DNA from: an uncultured Oscillospiraceae bacterium
GTDB taxonomy: Bacteria > Bacillota > Clostridia > Oscillospirales > Ruminococcaceae
Length of the DNA: 11,321 nt
Assembly (NCBI GenBank): GCA_910577565.1
Contig: CAJTNJ010000023.1
Coordinates: 1 to 11,321, forward strand
Direction of reading: 5' to 3'
Shown: in pieces, positions 7,510-11,321 of the stretch
Position numbering within the stretch: the stretch's first letter is position 1
How the letters are laid out: each line of letters opens with the position of its first letter
Made by a program: the position numbers and the translations under genes
The notes under the pieces: model-generated
What the model saw: only the letters and a program-made list of their open reading frames with translations
Told to the model about the DNA's origin: nothing
Database searches by the model: none

Positions 7510-7593
7510 AAAAAATATAGCAAAAGAATTAGGAGTTTGTTTTAATTAGGAGTTTGTTTTATAGAAAAATTCTTTTGCTTGACCATATTTTTT
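7510..7593 (+). ncRNA. Candidate small structured RNA or hairpin element
   Basis: AGCAAAAGAATT (7519-7530) and AATTCTTTTGCT (7568-7579) form a perfect 12-bp stem enclosing a 37-nt loop. An outer AT stem extends it after a 5-nt bulge: AAAAATAT (7511-7518) with ATATTTTTT (7585-7593). The loop carries most of a 17-bp tandem repeat. With the upstream promoter-like site it could form a transcript of about 110 nt ending at the T-run. It may instead be only a terminator for the carboxypeptidase-CDF operon, or a small mobile-element remnant. Confidence 0.3.
7527..7560. repeat. Perfect 17-bp tandem duplication
   Basis: AATTAGGAGTTTGTTTT occurs twice with no gap (7527-7543 and 7544-7560). Each copy contains AGGAG on the plus strand and CTCCT on the minus strand. 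The copies are identical, so the duplication is recent or conserved. Confidence 0.95.
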
Positions 7594-7620
7594 ATATTTA
7601 AAATTTTATTTATTAAACGC

Positions 7621-7660
7621 AAAAAACATTGTAATTATATTTTTAATTACAATGTTTTTT
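7621..7660. terminator. Bidirectional intrinsic terminator overlapping the flippase stop codon
   Basis: A perfect 17-bp stem (7621-7637 with 7644-7660) encloses a 6-nt loop. The arms begin with A-runs and end with T-runs, so both strands have a U-tract. It can end the flippase mRNA on the minus strand and the operon from the left on the plus strand. The flippase stop codon (7645-7643) lies at the loop edge. Confidence 0.85.
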
Positions 7661-9196
7661 CTTTTTAGTTTTATAGCAACTTTTCAAAAAATCTATTTCC
7701 GCTTTTCCAAAGCAACCGAAAATAAAAAGCAAGATTATATAAAAAATAGCCATGAAGATAACAAGAATGCCTACTGTCGCCCAAATAGGTAATATATTAC
7801 TTAAATGGTCTTTTAAAAGCACCGATGCTAAAGCAGTAACAAACGCTGACATTGATGGCTTAAACAGCCAGTTTGAAAAACAAAGTGGCAAACAAGTCAC
7901 CTTTAAAAGATGATATAAATTCAAAAGAGATGTAAATAAATTCGATATCATCATAATTATCAAGAAAGCATCGACGCCGCCTTTTGGGATAAATAAACAT
8001 ATCAAAATCAGTCTCATAAACCCGTCAATTATGTTATATCTCATAGAAGCCACTTGCTCACCAATAGCATTTAATATTCCGACACAAACCATTTCAAGAT
8101 ACATAAGCGGGCAAAGTAGGCATAATTTTTTAATCATAGGGCCAACATCCGGATCGTGATAAAAAAAACCCGCTATTTCTTGTGGAAAGATGAGGAAAAT
8201 GGCAGCTATGCAAATTCCCATAATAAGGGTCAATTGAAGAGTCCGTGAACATGCTCTTCTTATTGTTTTCTCTCTTCCTCCTGCATTAGCCCCTGACAGC
8301 TCGGGTATTAGCACTGTTATTACGGCTTGAAGCAATGAGGTTGGAAAAAGCAACAGCGGCAACACCATACCTTTAATAATCCCATAAGCGCCGATTGCAG
8401 CACCGCTGTCTCCATTTGTGAATGCTCTTAGGCCTTCAATGATTAATATACTTTCCGTAAGACGAAGAGCAGAGTTGAAAGTTGAGCTTGTTTGTATTGG
8501 TAGTGATATTTTTATGATTTCTGAAAACACCTTTTTGCGTTTAGTTTCTTTTTGAATTTTAACGCTTTTGTCTGCATAGAATGTCGCAATCATATAAGCG
8601 CATGACACAATCTCTCCAACTGTCATTCCCATAGAGACTACTGCGCATGTATAGGCATCTCCTTTTTGTAGATAAAATCCCATCAATAAAGCAATAAAAA
8701 CCATCTTTGCAATTTGTTCAATAACAGTAGCATTTGATGGATGTAGAGATTTCCTCATTGCATAAAAGTAACCTTTAAAGCATGACGCCGCTGTCATAAA
8801 AGGTATGCTTGGCGCTAAAGATCTTATGGAATAAATGGTTCTTGGATCACGCAATATATATTCACCTATGGGATTTGCAAACATAAATAGTATAATTGCA
8901 ACCAAAAAACTGATGAAAAGCGACCAAGATATTGAGATCTTGAGTATAACTTTAGTTCCGCCATATTTATTAGCTGCGAGCTGTTCAGCTATCATACGCG
9001 ACACAGCAAGACTTATGCCGGATGTTGCAAATGTGGCAACCAACATATATAACGATGTGACTAATTGGTAAAGTCCCATTCCTTCAGCTCCAAGTTTGTC
9101 AGCAATATATACTCTAAATATAAAACCTAGCAAACGAGTAATTATAGATGCACTTAAAACTGTCAGTGCACCTTTAACAAGAGTTTCTTTTCTCAT
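7643..9196 (-). CDS. spoVB: SpoVB/MurJ-type MOP-family lipid-linked glycan flippase
   Basis: The 517-aa polytopic membrane protein belongs to the MOP exporter superfamily (polysaccharide biosynthesis / stage V sporulation protein B group). Members move lipid-linked wall precursors or glycans across the membrane; in Bacillus, SpoVB is needed for spore cortex formation. The N-terminus is typical: LSASIITRLLGFIFRVYIAD, then LGAEGMGLYQLVTSLY and FATSGISLAVSRMIAE. About 14 hydrophobic segments follow through residue 505. An inner repeat start is seen near 230 (KISLPIQTSSTFNSALRLTE), the usual position of the second helix bundle. The tail is basic and is encoded in the terminator arm. AAGGGG (9215-9210) lies about 13 nt before the ATG, longer than usual, and no better start is visible. 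Its exact substrate, and whether it serves spores or vegetative wall, cannot be told from sequence. The gene stands alone, convergent with the CDF gene. Confidence 0.88.
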   Translation of the reverse strand: MRKETLVKGALTVLSASIITRLLGFIFRVYIADKLGAEGMGLYQLVTSLYMLVATFATSGISLAVSRMIAEQLAANKYGGTKVILKISISWSLFISFLVAIILFMFANPIGEYILRDPRTIYSIRSLAPSIPFMTAASCFKGYFYAMRKSLHPSNATVIEQIAKMVFIALLMGFYLQKGDAYTCAVVSMGMTVGEIVSCAYMIATFYADKSVKIQKETKRKKVFSEIIKISLPIQTSSTFNSALRLTESILIIEGLRAFTNGDSGAAIGAYGIIKGMVLPLLLFPTSLLQAVITVLIPELSGANAGGREKTIRRACSRTLQLTLIMGICIAAIFLIFPQEIAGFFYHDPDVGPMIKKLCLLCPLMYLEMVCVGILNAIGEQVASMRYNIIDGFMRLILICLFIPKGGVDAFLIIMMISNLFTSLLNLYHLLKVTCLPLCFSNWLFKPSMSAFVTALASVLLKDHLSNILPIWATVGILVIFMAIFYIILLFIFGCFGKAEIDFLKSCYKTKKKKHCN

Positions 9197-9637
9197 CTAA
9201 ATTCAAAAGCCCCTTAATTTTTATACAACTACAATATGCAAGTAAATAATCGCTTAGAAGATAAAGCTTAAAAATTATATGCAATTTCGCAGGTTATGTG
9301 GAGTGTTGTAAGCAATCATTGAGAATATGTGAATTATAATTATAGTTAAAAGAACTCTCAGAGCAAAACGAAAATAGTAACAAAGTCAGGGACAAAAAGT
9401 AACACAAAGTTCTGTGAAAATAAGGACAAGAAAGCAGTAATTGCAAATTAGTTGATTGATATAAATAGAAGTGGATAATGAAGGTGTTGTGAAAGTTAAC
9501 AATATCTTCATTAATTGTTTACATAATAAATTAAAAAAATACAAAAAATGTTTACTTTAATATAATAGTTTGTCCATTTTTCTATGTTACTATAAGTGCG
9601 TAAAATAATTTATATAATAAAAAGGAGATATATTTAA
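9197..9637. promoter_or_regulatory. Divergent intergenic region upstream of the flippase and GLUG genes
   Basis: No gene is seen in these 441 bp. For the GLUG gene, TATAAT (9561-9566) with AATACA 17 bp upstream (9538-9543) is the best promoter candidate; a second is TTGTCC (9570-9575), 15 bp, TATAAG (9591-9596). Upstream are an imperfect inverted repeat, GTTAACAAT (9495-9503) / ATTGTTTAC (9514-9522), and a direct repeat TGTTTAC (9516-9522, 9549-9555), either of which could be a regulator site. Near 9376-9411 AGTAACAAAGT and AGTAACACAAAGT flank a GTCAGGGAC segment. AAGGAG (9622-9627) is the GLUG-gene ribosome binding site, 10 nt before its ATG. No good promoter is seen for the flippase. Confidence 0.35.
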
Positions 9638-11321
9638 ATGATAACGAAAAAAATATTATCAATTATATTAACAACAAGCATAATTGCCACGAGCTTTACA
9701 TCAATGGTTCAAATAAGTGCACAAACTGAAAGTGCTTCTAGTAAAGCTGTTCAAGTTATTGCGGCAGAAGATAGCAATATGAGAATAGCAGCAAGATCAG
9801 TTGAATCAACTGAACAGTTTATAATAAGTGGTGAAGATGATTTTGCAATATTTATGACTACGTCTAAATATTGGGGAGGCAATTATAATATTAAATTAGC
9901 ATGCAATATAGATATGAAAGGCAAGGTGTTTAAGCCAATAGAAGAATTTAGCGGTAAATTTGATGGCTGTGGACATGTTGTAAGCAATTTTAAAATTCAA
10001 TATAATTCAGGTAAAAATAAAAATGCTGAATTTTCTTTTATAAAAACATTGACTGAGTATGCGCTGATAAAAAATGTTAAATTTAATAATTATACTATAG
10101 AAGGTGGGTCTGGTATTGAAAAAGCAGCAATGTTGGCAGTAACTAACCATGGAACGGTTTTGGGTGTTGATATTATAAATGGAAGTATAAGTAAAATTGA
10201 TGAAAAGGCAAACGCAGCAGGATTCATTTTTAATAATGAAGGAAATGGAATAATAGAAGATTGTTATATAGAAAATATTAACGCTAAATATTCAATTCGA
10301 TCTGGGTTTGTAGGAATAAATAATGGAAAAATAAGAAATAGTAGTACGACATTATCTATTTATAGCGCAAATTTAGCAGTTGGTTTTGTTATTGATAATG
10401 ATGGTGATATAGAAGGATGCAGTTGTAAAGGAAACATAAGAAGTGATGGCTTCACAGGTGGTTTTTGTGGAAATAACTCAGGGAAAGTTAGATATTGTGA
10501 GGCAAGTGGTAATGTTAAAGGACAGGGCATTATATCTGGAGGATTTGCAGGAATAAACAGTGGTAAGATAGAAAATTGTAATTCGAGTGGCAATTTAGAA
10601 ATAAATGGTTATGCATCAGATGTAGCTGCGAATTTATTTTTAATGAAAATTTTGGTTGTAGGAGCGTTTATTAGTTCTATTTCTATGCTAGATTTATTAT
10701 TAAAAGGAAAAGAAGCAAATGCAGGGGGATTTTGTGGAAACAACTTAGGTGAAATAAACTTTTGTAATTCTGAAAGTGATATTAAAGCAAGTTCAAAAAT
10801 AGCTACATTTAAGATCAAGTGTGGAGGTTTTGTAGGAAATAATGAGAAAGGTAAGATAACCGGTTGTGTATCAAGAGGAAGTGCTGAAGGTCAAGAATAC
10901 GTAGGAGGTTTCTGTGGCAGAAATGCAGGCGATATAATAAATTGTAAGTCGATATGTGATGCAAAAGCAAGTACGAAAATTAACACCAACAGATGTGGTG
11001 GTTTCGTAGGAGAAAATATTGGTAAAATAAAAGGTAGCAAATCAAATATAAATGTAACAGGTGAAGAATATGTAGGTGGTTTTGCAGGTGTAAACAAATC
11101 CGAAATAATTGATTGTAATGCAAGTGGCAAAGCGACAGCAAAAACTAAGACGCATACAGCACTAGCAGGAGGATTTGTTGGAGAGAATGAGAAAGGTACA
11201 ATTACTAATTGTATGGCAACAGGAGGTGCAAATGCAAGATCAAGCTTAGGTAATGCAAAAGCAGGAGGATTTGTTGGAGTAAATAAAGCAAGCATAATGA
11301 GTTCTAAAGCAAGTGGCAATG
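9638..11321 (+). CDS. Secreted GLUG-repeat surface protein, N-terminal part (runs off the window)
   Basis: The frame is open for 561 codons from ATG 9638 to the window edge with no stop. Residues 1 to about 28 look like a signal peptide (KK, then a hydrophobic core, ending ISA). After a low-complexity stretch, about 60-135 matches the entry turn of GLUG-type proteins: SGEDDFAIFM, NIKLACNIDMKG, and FSGKFDGCGHVVSNFKI. From about 194 on, at least 12 units follow the pattern GGF[VCA]GxNxGxIxxCxSxG, the GLUG motif thought to build a beta-helix. A hydrophobic block (333-355) interrupts unit 5. There are 18 Cys in 561 residues, many at fixed repeat positions. AAGGAG precedes the ATG by 10 nt. GLUG proteins are often adhesins or large surface proteins; anchoring domains, if any, lie beyond the edge. 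Its exact role is unknown. Confidence 0.85.
   Translation, partial: MITKKILSIILTTSIIATSFTSMVQISAQTESASSKAVQVIAAEDSNMRIAARSVESTEQFIISGEDDFAIFMTTSKYWGGNYNIKLACNIDMKGKVFKPIEEFSGKFDGCGHVVSNFKIQYNSGKNKNAEFSFIKTLTEYALIKNVKFNNYTIEGGSGIEKAAMLAVTNHGTVLGVDIINGSISKIDEKANAAGFIFNNEGNGIIEDCYIENINAKYSIRSGFVGINNGKIRNSSTTLSIYSANLAVGFVIDNDGDIEGCSCKGNIRSDGFTGGFCGNNSGKVRYCEASGNVKGQGIISGGFAGINSGKIENCNSSGNLEINGYASDVAANLFLMKILVVGAFISSISMLDLLLKGKEANAGGFCGNNLGEINFCNSESDIKASSKIATFKIKCGGFVGNNEKGKITGCVSRGSAEGQEYVGGFCGRNAGDIINCKSICDAKASTKINTNRCGGFVGENIGKIKGSKSNINVTGEEYVGGFAGVNKSEIIDCNASGKATAKTKTHTALAGGFVGENEKGTITNCMATGGANARSSLGNAKAGGFVGVNKASIMSSKASGN
10217..11321 (+). repeat. GLUG-type repeat array within the surface-protein gene
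   Basis: Twelve units of about 25-33 residues can be read, the last cut by the window edge; unit 5 is longer because of an insertion. Units 1-3 are degenerate (GFIFNNEG, GFVGINNG, GFVIDNDG). Units 4-12 keep GGF[VCA]G. From unit 6 short units (ending in EGQEY or TGEEY) mostly alternate with longer ones that carry a linker such as KASTKINTNRC before the next GGF. DNA identity between units is moderate, so they are diverged rather than freshly duplicated. Confidence 0.85.

Noticed and set aside
7510..7593. Hairpin and tandem repeat as the start of a CRISPR array.
   Set aside because: Only two adjacent copies with no spacer, and no cas gene nearby.
10360..11319. Three minus-strand open frames rich in Pro, Leu and Phe opposite the GLUG gene.
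   Set aside because: They are mirror images of the repeat codons (GGA GGA TTT and similar) and lack ribosome binding sites; the plus frame has a signal peptide and known repeats.

Overview
The window comes from an AT-rich, low-GC Gram-positive genome. It is most likely an anaerobic, spore-forming member of the Clostridia. The basis is the gene set: a SpoVB-type flippase, a low-molecular-weight D,D-carboxypeptidase with a C-terminal membrane anchor, a long-form O-acetylhomoserine sulfhydrylase and a GLUG-repeat surface protein. Strong AGGAGG-type ribosome binding sites and long AT-rich intergenic regions fit this. TGA serves as a stop (the transporter ends with it), so the standard code applies. 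I cannot name a genus.

Layout. Positions 1-473 hold the frameshifted remains of an IS1-like transposase running in from the left. A promoter right after it drives alr (547-1671, +), alanine racemase. Next comes about 400 bp with no convincing gene, then a calcineurin-type phosphoesterase gene (2076-2759, -) with its own promoter, then metY (3007-4287, -). A divergent region of 484 bp carries a strong plus-strand promoter (4417-4445) and a leader of about 320 nt before a D-Ala-D-Ala carboxypeptidase gene (4772-6118, +). A CDF metal-exporter gene (6154-7317, +) follows 35 bp later, probably in the same operon. The convergent gap 7318-7642 holds a promoter-like site, a long hairpin with a 17-bp tandem repeat, and a perfect 17-bp-stem bidirectional terminator. 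A SpoVB/MurJ-type flippase gene (7643-9196, -) is next. After a 441-bp gap starts a secreted GLUG-repeat protein (9638 to the right edge, +), which is incomplete and has at least 12 repeats.

How the genes fit together. Three products act on the cell wall: Alr makes D-alanine, the carboxypeptidase trims D-alanine from stem peptides, and the flippase family moves lipid-linked wall precursors or glycans. They are not one operon. MetY makes homocysteine from O-acetylhomoserine and sulfide. The CDF protein is predicted to export Mn(II) or a similar divalent metal.

No clear new multi-gene system is visible. The points most worth a second look are two enzymes with substituted motif residues (phosphoesterase GNH to GCH and GHxH to GKYH; carboxypeptidase SxN to SAC), a possible small structured RNA near 7482-7593, and a membrane-helix-like insertion inside the GLUG repeat array.
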